The position numbers and the translations under genes were made by a program. From Botryococcus braunii (lineage: Eukaryota > Chlorophyta > Trebouxiophyceae), in contig MVGU01002123.1 of NCBI GenBank assembly GCA_002005505.1, positions 1-10,407 on the forward strand: a DNA stretch of 10,407 bases, read 5' to 3'. The notes beneath the pieces are model-generated. The model saw only the letters and a program-made list of their open reading frames with translations, was not told where the DNA came from and searched no databases. Numbering within the stretch: the stretch's first letter is position 1; each line of letters starts with the position of its first letter. Of this stretch, positions 1 to 7,700 are shown one piece after another.

Positions 1-570
1 AGTCCGTAGCAATCCGCACACCTGGACCTAGTTACGTGGTAATGTACCAGTCTTTAAAGAAAGTTGGACCAGACGATCCTAGACTGGGGTGCTCCGCACA
101 GGAAGACATCAAGGATGGAGTTAGCCGAAGGAACGTCGCGAGTAAATCTAACATCCTAGCCTAGATCGAAATGATGTTAGTTAATGTACCCTTCAAATTG
201 CACTTTATGGCCACAATCAAATGAAGCCGCGAATACATTCCCTAGTTCGCTTGAGTTGCAGACTATCTAGCAGAGAAGCAGCGCTGATCTCATGACTTTT
301 CCTAACATTTTACGTTATCTTGTACATGTACAAACACAATGCACACTCAGTTGATCTCTAAATAGAGACGTTATACTTAGCTCCAATATTGATAAAACTG
401 CACTTGCAAGATGGCCCTTACATTCATTCACCTTTACCATTCTCTATTGAGTCATCAGGGTCGCAATCCCATGCTTCCTGACTATTGCAAGCGTTTCACT
501 GTCCAACCTTTTGGTTTGTAATATCTGTCAATCGGCGTGCCGAAAGCATGAAGTGTATGAGCTCCAACTC
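1..570. other. Left flank without recognisable genes
   Basis: No open frame of useful length and no splice-supported coding signal was seen on either strand. Composition is mixed, without the microsatellites that fill the rest of the window. A short stretch near 125-180 (starting GAAGGAACGT) weakly resembles 1928-1985, which suggests that this flank belongs to the same diverged repetitive block as the inverted repeat that follows. I recognise no family. Confidence 0.4.
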
Positions 571-1830
571 CGTATGTTTGTTGAGTTATGAACATTAATT
601 ATTGGATGCCTTGTGCTTTAGGTGATCTTCATGTGTACAATATTAGTATATGGGTCCATTGTGAACATAAGGAACTTAAGGCACGGTTAGATGTGGACGG
701 TTCTGACATAAGTACAGTCTGATCTAGATCACGCGGTGTTGTGGAAAGGCTATAAGCAGCGGTCAGCAGTCGACTGTTAGGCTGGATAGATGCTGACTTT
801 ACTCACTGGTCGTGGCGTGTGGGGTGGGGGCACGAGGGGGTGGGGTGACACATGGGTTAGTGGAATTTGTTCAGTGTGCTTGCTGCAGTGTAAGTGAAAC
901 ATCTTAGTGTACAATCCAGCCTCCCAGACAGCTAAGGGACAGAGTCTGGATTGAGTATATGAAAGTACTTGTACGTAGCCGTCAAGAGTCTTATCCGTGG
1001 AGAGTTAGCTCATTGACACACCTTTCATGTAACAGAACTGTGGCAAATAGATGCTAAGCTAATAGGATGCTAGTCTTTGTTTATGCAGCTGCTGTTGCTC
1101 AAGTGCAGACAGTCGGCTTGGACTGTAGCAGGAGGAGCATACACTTACGACCTGTCTGCGTGTGTATAGGATACGCCGAATGCCCATAACCTAACAATGT
1201 TCTAGTTCACAACTGAATGCGCACTTCACGTTCTCTCAATACACACGACCTTTCTGCATTGTATCGATACCACACGCAGCGCAAATTCCACAACGGGGCC
1301 CCCAATGCTTGCAAATTCTTCAAAGACTTTGCATGGTAGATATCAAGCCAGCTACAGCTGCACACCTCTCCATGTTAATCAAGCCCCTCTTTCGGGCAGA
1401 GAACCCTCTTGTTACAGTCCTTCTCGCCTTTTATATTTGCAATACTTAGACCCTACTTTAAAAGGTTATGGAAAGTGGCGTATCCTGTAAGCAAGCAGAC
1501 AGGTCGTAAGTTCGTGCCTCTCCAGCTACAGTCCTTGACGACTGTCTGCTCTTTAGACACATGCAACTGCAAGAACAAGACTGGCATCCTTATGTGCCCA
1601 GTATCTTTCCAACCAGTTGCTCGACTATGCGGTGATCGCAGCTTTAATAGTCCTTTCACACTAACGCGTAATCTAGATCAGATTGTACCTTATGTTCGAA
1701 ATAGACCTCATCCGAACGTGTGTTGAGGTACCTTATGTGGATAGTGGACCCGTATCCTAATAATGTACATTTGAAGATCACCTAAAGCACAAGGCATTCT
1801 ATAATGTATGTTCACAACTCAACACATACG
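571..1830. repeat. Large imperfect inverted repeat (foldback structure)
   Basis: The reverse complement of 1461-1830 aligns with 571-776 followed by 1035-1195. The longest exact block seen is 26 bases (606-631 against 1772-1797). Another is ACTTACGACCTGTCTGC (1143-1159 against 1495-1511), and a further shared core, ATCTAGAT, lies near 721-730 and 1670-1680. Between these blocks the arms differ by many substitutions and small indels, so the copies are old. The loop is about 265 bases (1196-1460). Possible explanations are a foldback or MITE-like transposon, or two oppositely inserted copies of one repeat. No transposase and no clear target-site duplication was found. Weak similarity may continue outward to about 520 on the left and 1900 on the right. 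Confidence 0.75.
777..1034. other. Extra segment in the left arm of the inverted repeat
   Basis: This stretch of about 260 bases has no counterpart in the right arm, so it is either an insertion in the left arm or a deletion from the right. Positions 821-845 contain four runs of four or five guanines separated by 1-5 bases, a classic quadruplex-forming arrangement on the plus strand. Positions 913-952 hold a small hairpin (AATCCAG against CTGGATT). The short sequence ACTG occurs near both edges, but it is too short to be called a target-site duplication. Confidence 0.5.
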
Positions 1831-2334
1831 TCTAGAAGATCTATTGGTAGTACACTCACCCCGGGGTGGGCCCAGCTTCGCAACGAAGAGAACTTCATGC
1901 ACATTGGCCCAACCAGACAGAGAGTTGAAGGAACGTGATGTGAAATTGTATCTACAATGCTCACGTCCTAGATACACTTTAACAGGTGGCCCCTCACGTC
2001 TCTACGTGGTCTTTCAACGATACTTGACACCCGGGTACTTGAAAAGTCTGAACTGGCTGTCCGTATACTGCTCCACATTGATCACTGCCTTATCCTCGTG
2101 CATCATGGTTTGGTCCATCGTGCATTGCATAATTTGCAAAGAGACCCCACTCGGACCTCAACGCCACTCGTGCCACTCCCATCCCATCATGAATGGATTC
2201 TAGACGGTCTGGCGATGGGAAGAAAGGCAATTAAGCTCATGACTTGGGGTCCAAAGCACTCGACTGGACCGCCTCTTATGTACTCGAGGTCGAGGCAACA
2301 AAAGCTTAGGCGCCTTCGTTCTCCCTCCCTCTTC
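1831..2334. other. Presumed 3' flank of the DUF1254/DUF1214 gene
   Basis: On the minus strand this follows the stop codon of exon H and should contain the 3' untranslated region. I saw no canonical AATAAA on the minus strand here. Open frames on the plus strand (for example 1808-2203) do not resemble a known protein and lack splice support, so I treat them as chance. Confidence 0.35.
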
Positions 2335-2724
2335 CTAGGCAGTGGCGGCACTTGGCAGGGCAGCTGCAGCTTCTCCCCAGGAGCCCTTGTGGGCAACAAG
2401 AGGTGGTGGAGAATATGCTGAGGTTTGCGCTGCATGATCAGGACCGTACAAACGCAGGTACAGCGCAAATCTCGAATCAGGGACCTTCCCAATGGGAAGC
2501 CAATTCTTGTAAACCGCGCTTCCCTCTGGTGGTGGCGTTGCAGACAAATATATGGTGAAGTCTTTGCCGCCATTGAAGTCGAAACCTGCTGTATCTCCGT
2601 TGATGTTGTACCGGTAGGTGTCCTTCGCCTTGTTGTAGGGCGTGTCTCCAAAAAATAAGCGGTCTACATCCCTGTAAACTGTGAAAGACCAAAACTTGTG
2701 TCCCACAAGGTAGAAATTAGTCAG
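2335..2724 (-). CDS. Exon H: C-terminal DUF1214 domain and stop
   Basis: This is the longest exon, about 129 codons ending in TAG at 2335-2337. It contains FWSFTVYRDVDRLFFGDTPY, then YRYNINGDTAGFDFNGGKDF, TIYLSATPPPEG, NWLPIGKVPDSRFALYLRLY and GP, then SAYSPPPLV. FWSxTxY, the NG...TIYL segment, NWLP and LRLYxP are hallmark elements of DUF1214. An alanine-rich tail (SWGEAAAALPSAATA) follows the domain and is probably unstructured. Two acceptors fit in phase 0: TTACAG|CTG (2725/2724) and CACAAG|TTTTGG (2695/2694). The second begins directly at FWSF and has a branch-like CTGACTAAT upstream. Spacing in the family does not decide between them. Confidence 0.85.
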   Translation of the reverse strand: MTNFYLVGHKFWSFTVYRDVDRLFFGDTPYNKAKDTYRYNINGDTAGFDFNGGKDFTIYLSATPPPEGSAVYKNWLPIGKVPDSRFALYLRLYGPDHAAQTSAYSPPPLVAHKGSWGEAAAALPSAATA

Positions 2725-3072
2725 CTGTAACTTCAACAATGCGTACGCGTGGGTAAATAATCCATATGCATGCAAACATAGCTGCTACAGGCTGTGGTAA
2801 ATCGATTTATTTATAGATATCTCGATGAAGATCCCTCGAGGGATGCCCTCTGCCAAGTGAGCCAGTCTTTGTCTTATCATTTAAATGTACCCAACTATCA
2901 TGTGAAAATCCACTCTACAATAACCCAAACACAAGAGGAATTGCAAGATGATGCATTTCCGATAGGTTTGGCAAATTTTCTTAAATTTCCCATAAGCTTT
3001 CTTGACTTTCTTGGCATGAAACAGCAAGAAATAGAAAATGATAGCATGCGCGAATGGTGGATTCGGAAAGGG

Positions 3073-3118
<46 letters not shown>

Positions 3119-3161
3119 TGTGTGCGCGCGCGCGCGCGCGCGTGCGTGCGTGCGTGCGTGC

Positions 3162-3222
<61 letters not shown>

Positions 3223-3261
3223 GTGTGTCTGTGTCATTTGGAGGGACCCTCACCCTGTCAC
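2725..3261 (-). other. Intron G-H with two palindromes and a TG/CG tract
   Basis: This non-coding stretch lies between exons G and H. It holds two perfect palindromes, TAAATCGATTTA at 2798-2809 and ATCCCTCGAGGGAT at 2831-2844, and then the long alternating purine-pyrimidine microsatellite at 3074-3219. The plus-strand open frame across 2794-3378 is repetitive over most of its length and is not a gene. Confidence 0.6.
3074..3235. repeat. Compound (TG)n-(CG)n-(TGCG)n microsatellite
   Basis: Positions 3074-3219 alternate purine and pyrimidine almost without a break (one GG step near 3110). The order is TG repeats, a CG block at about 3124-3142, TGCG repeats to about 3168, then TG repeats again. 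The tail to 3235 is a degraded TG stretch. Such sequence is strongly predisposed to Z-DNA. In the transcript of the minus-strand gene it is a CA/CG repeat within intron G-H. Confidence 0.95.
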
Positions 3262-3386
3262 ATTAGGGTATGTAGGAAGAAGGGTGATCGTGTAATTGTA
3301 GAGACCGCCGTCCAGGGCACAGGGTCCTGTTCTGTAAACGGCTTGTTCGGGTCCTTTACTGCAGTCAGCGCAAAGTAATAAACAGC
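3262..3386 (-). CDS. Exon G: first part of DUF1214
   Basis: After two bases that complete the codon from exon F, this reads [20 protein letters not shown], then [20 protein letters not shown] and N. EQAVY followed by [12 protein letters not shown] matches the family's EEAVY...LDGxxRYxLxF element. The acceptor is GGTTGCAG|GC at 3387/3386. The donor used is AAT|GTGACA at 3262, which keeps the frame into exon H. A stronger-looking site, AGG|GTGAGG at 3254, would extend the exon by VTG but ends in phase 2 and fits neither exon H acceptor. A second frame in this exon reads [14 protein letters not shown], which is also somewhat family-like and is discussed among the rejected items. Confidence 0.72.
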
Positions 3387-3770
3387 CTGCAACCCTCCTC
3401 CCAAAAATCTATGCCTTGCCCCTCGTATTTGCAAATTTCCACAGATCTATGCATGTCCACCTAAAAATTCAAATTCCGTTTATCGAGGACATTATTGTTT
3501 AGAACTGCAAGCAGAAGGATTGGCAAAGAAAGCACAGCTGTTGCTACCTAAACTAGAAGCAACAGTGCACATTATATGAGTACAGAGACAAAGTGGCAGA
3601 TAATGGCTGGGTTAGGGGAGCCCGCAAGGAGGGCCGATCGGAACGGCGACTGAGATCAAAGCGCTCTAACCATGTTAGGAAGAATATGAGAAAACTACGA
3701 GGTCTCAAAGAATGTACAAATGGCAGTAGCTTAAGAAGTGAGACAACTAGGCGCGATTCGAAAACTGTCC
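3387..3770. other. Intron F-G, part nearest exon G
   Basis: Ordinary mixed sequence between exon G and the purine-rich block. I saw no gene, hairpin or repeat of note. In transcript direction it contains the branch and acceptor region of exon G. Confidence 0.4.
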
Positions 3771-3792
3771 GCGAGCGAGAGAGAGAGGGGGG

Positions 3793-3891
<99 letters not shown>

Positions 3892-4628
3892 GCGCGCGCG
3901 GGGGGAGAGGGGGGAGGAGGGGGACGGAGAGGGGGAGGGAGAGGGAGAGGGATAGGGAGAGGGAGAGGGAGCGGGAGCGGGAGCGGGAGCGGGAGCGGGA
4001 GCGGGAGCGGGAGCGGGGGGAGCGGAGCGGGAGCGGGAGCGGGGCGGGGGGAGCGGGAGCGGGAGCGGGAGGGGAGCGGGCGGAGCGGGAGGGGAGCGGG
4101 AGCGGGAGCGGAGCGGGAGCGGGAGCGGAGCGGGAGCGGGAGCGGGAGCGGGAGCGGGAGCGGGAGCGGGAGAGGGAGAGGGAGAGGGGAGGGGGAGGGG
4201 GAGGGAAGGGCGTGGGAGAGGGAATGGGAGTGGGAGAGGGAGAGCGAGGGGGAGAGCAGGGGAGGGGGGGGGAGGGGAGGGGGGAGAGAGGAGGGAGGGG
4301 GAGGGGGGGAGGGGGGAGGAGGGAGGGAGAGGAGAGAGAGAGGGAGGGAGGAAGGAGGAAGGGGGGGGGAGGGAGGGAGAGGAGAGAAGAGAGGGAGAAG
4401 GGGGGGGGAGGCCTATCCCTAGGGAGGGAGAGGGAGGGGGGGGGGGGGAGGGGGGGGGGGAGAGGGGAGGAGGAGGAGAGAGAGAGGAGAGAGAAAAGAG
4501 AGAGAGAAAGAGGAGAGAGAGAGAGAGAGAAAAGAGAAGAAAGGGGGGGGGGGAGGGGGGGGGGGAGAGGAAAGAGAGAGAGAGAGAGAGATGAAAGAGC
4601 AGAGATTTTTTTTGGGGGGGGGGGGGGG
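3771..4628. repeat. 860-base purine-rich block: (GA)n, GGGAGC array, G/A-rich
   Basis: The plus strand is almost entirely purine, with cytosines mainly inside a hexanucleotide GGGAGC-type array at about 3966-4170 and a short interruption GCCTATCCCT at 4411-4420. The order is GA dinucleotides (3775-3890), G-rich purine, the hexanucleotide array, irregular G/A runs with several poly-G stretches, a GA tail, then T8 and G15 (4614-4628). Long open frames on both strands (Arg/Glu-rich one way, Ser/Pro/Leu-rich the other) are by-products of the repeat. The tract lies in intron F-G and is a polypyrimidine stretch in the transcript. Confidence 0.95.
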
Positions 4629-4718
4629 ACTGCTCCTGGGATGCTCACCGACTTGGGAGGGTTTGCACCAAGTCCAACGCGGGAAATGATAGCGCGAAGC
4701 TCGACGTTTGTATAGAAC

Positions 4719-4904
4719 CCGCCCAGTACTTGGGGTCTTTTGTATATCCAATGGTTTCGTCCAGCTTAATTTGGTTGACGGGGGCAGACCAGCCTGTCGG
4801 GGTAATAGGCAGCCTGTCTGTCTGGTTGAAGGACAGCCACTCGATGCACAGCAGGCCAGCCGTCAGGCCCAGGTTCAATGCTAGCTTTGTGCTCGGGTCC
4901 AATC
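4719..4904 (-). CDS. Exon F: N-terminal part of the DUF1214 half
   Basis: This exon starts at the acceptor GTACAG|GA (4905/4904). After completing glycine it encodes LDPSTKLALNLGLTAGLLCI, EWLSFNQTDRLPITPTGWSA, PVNQIKLDETIGYTKDPKYW and A. The LDPxxKLAL...G and GW segments fit the region before DUF1214. The E-F join is exact in phase and is supported by strong sites. The 3' border is weaker: CGG|GTTCTA at 4719/4718 is a poor donor, chosen because it joins exon G in phase 1 and keeps the family spacing. A different donor a few bases away cannot be excluded. Directly downstream in transcript direction lies the long purine/pyrimidine microsatellite block. Confidence 0.78.
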
Positions 4905-5083
4905 CTGTACTCCCCTCCCCAGTCCGTAGTAAGCCATTACTGTGACTCAAGTTCGCTCCCCATCCCCAACCCTGTACTCGAGCTCTCTCACACGTGTTCC
5001 TCCCCCTTCGTGTCACCTCTTCTCTAGATCCGTAGGTGTGTGCCCTCGACTAGGTGCGTGTGAGTTTGTGTCACCAGTTTTTG
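4905..5083 (-). other. Intron E-F, part adjoining exon F
   Basis: Mixed sequence directly before the exon F acceptor in transcript direction. The TACAG acceptor lies just after a purine-rich GGGGAGGGGAG, an unusual context because a pyrimidine tract would be expected. No gene was seen. Confidence 0.4.
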
Positions 5084-5103
5084 TGGTGTGGTGTGTGTGT
5101 TTG

Positions 5104-5143
<40 letters not shown>

Positions 5144-5154
5144 TGGTGTGTGTG

Positions 5155-5196
<42 letters not shown>

Positions 5197-5207
5197 TGTG
5201 TGTGTGT
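5084..5207. repeat. (TG)n microsatellite
   Basis: Interrupted TG repeats with occasional GG or TT steps on the plus strand, hence CA repeats in the transcript. It lies in the same intron as the (CA)n/(CT)n tract at 5707-6110, which has the opposite strand sense. Confidence 0.95.
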
Positions 5208-5214
5208 TTATACA

Positions 5215-5415
5215 CTTCCGGTGCTACTTCAGGGTATTTTGGCAGGTGCTGCATTTCAGGAGTTTACCCAGCTTGTCCCATTTGCGGTGTAGCTTCCTTT
5301 AACAGGTGTGCTACTTTAGCATAGGTGGGTAAACTTCAGGCTGAATTAGCACACCTAGGGCCTCAAGTATACCACCTAGGCTGAAGTAGCACACCTACGC
5401 TGAAGTATACCTATC
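5215..5415. repeat. Cluster of 35-40 base direct and inverted repeats (AGTAGCACACCT family)
   Basis: GGCTGAATTAGCACACCTAGG (5339-5359) recurs as GGCTGAAGTAGCACACCTACG (5379-5399), a 40-base period. AAGTATACC follows each copy (5366-5374 and 5404-5412). The reverse complement of 5304-5339 matches 5362-5396 over about 35 bases, making an inverted copy. A weaker inverted copy is visible around 5220-5275. I do not recognise the element. Confidence 0.7.
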
Positions 5416-5437
5416 ACCCTACTATCTGCCCATGGAG

Positions 5438-5535
5438 TTTATTTTTTTTCTTTTCTTTTTTTGAGGGATTTGAACTCGCGTTCTCCTGCTCCATGGTCTT
5501 GTAGCGACGCTCTCCACACACGCCATCCGCATTCC
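5438..5535 (-). repeat. Putative tRNA-derived retroposon (SINE-like) with A-rich tail
   Basis: On the minus strand, TGGCGTGTGTGG (5525-5514) resembles an RNA polymerase III A box and GAGTTCAAATCCC (5477-5465) resembles a B box. About 36 bases separate them, the spacing found in tRNAs. Between them a D-arm-like GCG/CGT pairing and a poor anticodon-like stem can be drawn. The T-arm stem is imperfect and no acceptor stem closes, so this is not a working tRNA. An A-rich stretch follows at once (minus strand 5463-5438), as in retroposed tRNA fragments and SINEs. Target-site duplications were not found. It lies inside intron E-F in the sense orientation of the host gene. Confidence 0.5.
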
Positions 5536-5706
5536 AGGACAATTGCAGTAAATTGATGCTTGTATATGTACTGCGGAGCCCAATTCTTGCTTGAATCTGC
5601 AGTCGAAGGGTCAACATACCTTCACTTTCCGCCGTAACATATCAGAGGAAGTATGTGTGTGTCCATATGCATTCCCGAGCATCAAACAGTGGCCCCTCCC
5701 GAAAAT

Positions 5707-6110
<404 letters not shown>

Positions 6111-6175
6111 ACACGCACGCACGTACGCAGCAGAAGTTCCGAAGGGGCGGGGCTGGGGGTTGTGACAGTGCTTAC

Positions 6176-6314
6176 CTAAGAGGTTGGATCCGTCCAGGGC
6201 TACGCCTGTCGTGGTGAGGAAATCGTCCAGAATCTGCTGCTCCTGGGGGATGAAGGGGGGATTCTCCTTGGCCCCTTTAACCAGGAGCTTCCAGAAAGTG
6301 GACACATTTCCTGG
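6176..6314 (-). CDS. Exon E: linker between DUF1254 and DUF1214
   Basis: This exon encodes [20 protein letters not shown] followed by [20 protein letters not shown] and DGSNLL. The FW...A..NPP pattern with a later LxxxGV matches the family segment in which a helix and an NPP turn precede the C-terminal half. The acceptor is GGCAG|CC at 6315/6314; a second AG four bases further in, at 6311, is possible but would change the phase. The donor TTAG|GTAAGC at 6176/6175 is excellent. The exon ends with one base (G) that combines with GA from exon F to make glycine. A 42-base minisatellite begins within about ten bases upstream of the acceptor. Confidence 0.85.
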
Positions 6315-6320
6315 CTGCCA

Positions 6321-6644
6321 CACCCGTCCCTCCGCTAACCATATTGCTTAGAAAAGCAAGAGAGCCCTACCCTCTATTAACCCTCATACTTAGAAAAGGA
6401 AGAAACTTCTACCCTCCATTAACCCTAATGTTCAGAAAAGGAAGAGACCCCTACCCTCCATTAACCCTATGGTTTAGAAAAGGAAGAGACCCTACCCTCT
6501 ATTAACCCTACTGTTTAGAAAAGGAAGAGACCCCTACCCTCTACTGTATAAAAAAGAAAAAACCCTACCTCCATTAACCCTAGTGCTTAAAAAAGGAAGA
6601 AACCCCTACCTCCATTACCCCTAATGTATAGAAAAGGAAGAACC
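6321..6644. repeat. About 42-base minisatellite, around eight copies
   Basis: The unit resembles GAAAAGGAAGAGACCCCTAC followed by CCTCCATTAACCCTAATGTTTA. Full or near-full copies start at about 6351, 6393, 6435 and 6477. A shortened copy starts near 6518, two more cover about 6550-6630, and a fragment covers 6631-6644. A more diverged partial copy runs 6321-6350 and stops just before the exon E acceptor. In transcript direction each unit offers TTCCTTTTC followed by CTAAAC- or CTGAAC-like sequence. Confidence 0.9.
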
Positions 6645-7149
6645 GCAATGCATTCCTTTCACTGCCCCTCCATCTGCAGAGCGATAAAAACAAAAGAATA
6701 TCAAAGCGAAATGAGGGTAGAGGGAAGCAGCTCCAATAATCCATGGGGATAGGAGATCAAATCCAATAATGGGAAGGGAGATCCAACATCTAGTTGGGGT
6801 ACTGCTTTTCAAAACGACTCATAAGTACATGAAAGAAATCCGGAGTACCAGATACGAACAAATAATGTACAGAAACTGCCACCAGCAGCTAGCGAGCGAG
6901 CAGCCAACAGAGGGAGGAGGAATGATGAGGCAGCTGGTAGGGCATAGCGGAAAGGGCTAAATAGAGAGATACAGAGAGGGGGGGGCGGCGGAGGTGGAGG
7001 CGCAAGAAAGGACCGGGTATAAACATTGGCTTGCAAACAGTGCACGCAAGCGATGTACGAACCCAAGTAAGGGAGAAGTAAATTCCTAATGAACACACAT
7101 CGATGAGTTTCGAATTCAAAAGGGTGGCAAGGGCAGCGAAGGGACACAC
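6645..7149 (-). other. Intron D-E, remaining part
   Basis: Non-coding sequence between exon D and the minisatellite. It includes a guanine-rich run at about 6976-7000. The exon D frame remains open past the chosen donor down to 6889 but loses family similarity. No other feature was seen. Confidence 0.45.
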
Positions 7150-7350
7150 CACAGCGCCAACAGGGGTGAGGGCTGCCTCGATGACGTCATGGGACAGGTC
7201 AGCCAGCCCCTTTGGAACAACGTAGGTGTCCGGGAACAGGGGAGTGACCTTGATCCCGTCCTGCAGGGCCTTTGCTGCAGCAGCATCGCCTCGTTGTTTA
7301 TCGCATATATCCGGCTGATTATCCACACTGTTGCAAAGTTTGCAGTTGTA
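7150..7350 (-). CDS. Exon D: end of the DUF1254 domain, with a frame conflict
   Basis: From 7287 downward this reads DAAAAKALQDGIKVTPLF, then a stretch through LADLSHDVIEAALTPVGAV. KALQDGIKVTPL corresponds to the family's ALQDxYxLTPL element. The donor taken is GTG|GTGTGT after 7150 and joins exon E in phase 0. Just upstream, at 7328-7287, a different frame reads VWIISRIYAINNEA, a clear match to the family's VWIIGR element at nearly the correct distance. The two frames differ by one base, as if a base were lost near 7287-7290. In the open frame, an acceptor AAAG|TAC at 7351/7350 would connect to exon B in phase 0 but would encode unrelated residues (YNCKLCNSVDNQ) over the first 21 codons. The start of this exon is therefore uncertain. 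Confidence 0.6.
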
Positions 7351-7620
7351 CTTTAAAGTTCCCCTGAGATGCATTAAACTGGGATCCAGGCTTATGTCGC
7401 CAACTCTCTAGCAGGAGAGTGAAATACTTTCCTTCACATTGCTTGGGGACGAAGCTGTCTATTCTGAAGCAGCCACTCCGGACATGTTCCGCACCATAGG
7501 CCCTGAGTTTAACCCCTAAGCTGTATCTCTTCCCCTTTGAGTTCTGCATTGAGTGCTCAGATCTTATGTTCCGATGCTTGAGCTATTAAGGAACGTCTGC
7601 TACAACGATCTCAAGTGCTT
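7351..7620 (-). other. Intron B-D, part nearest exon D, with an open minus-strand frame
   Basis: A minus-strand frame is open across 7319-7549. It includes EGKYFTLLLESWRHKPGS (about 7376-7430), whose spacing of tyrosine, tryptophan and proline loosely recalls the family element G-x-G-x-Y-x-x-x-G-P-x-W-x-x-x-x-P that should lie between exons B and D. The resemblance is too weak to call an exon, and a one-base shift would be needed to reach VWIISR downstream. Confidence 0.25.
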
Positions 7621-7665
7621 TGGCACCAGATCTGGTCGTCTTCTTTGTTTTCTTCTTGCTTTCGT

Positions 7666-7700
<35 letters not shown>

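Noticed and set aside
1808..2203. Plus-strand frame of 131 codons
   Set aside because: No recognisable domain, overlaps the diverged inverted repeat, and no start or splice support.
3038..3378. Open frames of Cys-Val, Thr-His and Arg-Ala repeats on both strands
   Set aside because: They are translations of the TG/CG microsatellite with no non-repetitive protein similarity.
3340..3386. A second frame in exon G reading [14 protein letters not shown], hinting at another frameshift
   Set aside because: The F-G splice is already in phase for the EQAVYRTG frame with correct family spacing, so no frameshift is required. The resemblance may be chance.
3593..4715. Very long Arg/Glu-Gly frame (plus) and Ser/Pro/Leu frame (minus)
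   Set aside because: Both are generated by GA and GGGAGC repeats, are open in several frames at once, and lie in an intron of the minus-strand gene.
5462..5535. Functional tRNA gene
   Set aside because: No closing acceptor stem, imperfect T and anticodon stems, and an A-rich tail directly after the B box.
6360..6640. Telomere-like TTAACCCTAA within the minisatellite
   Set aside because: It occurs once per 42-base unit, not as a 6-7 base tandem, so this is not telomeric DNA.
6321..6644. CRISPR-like regular spacing
   Set aside because: There are no constant repeats with unique spacers; the whole unit is repeated with scattered changes, and the context is eukaryotic.
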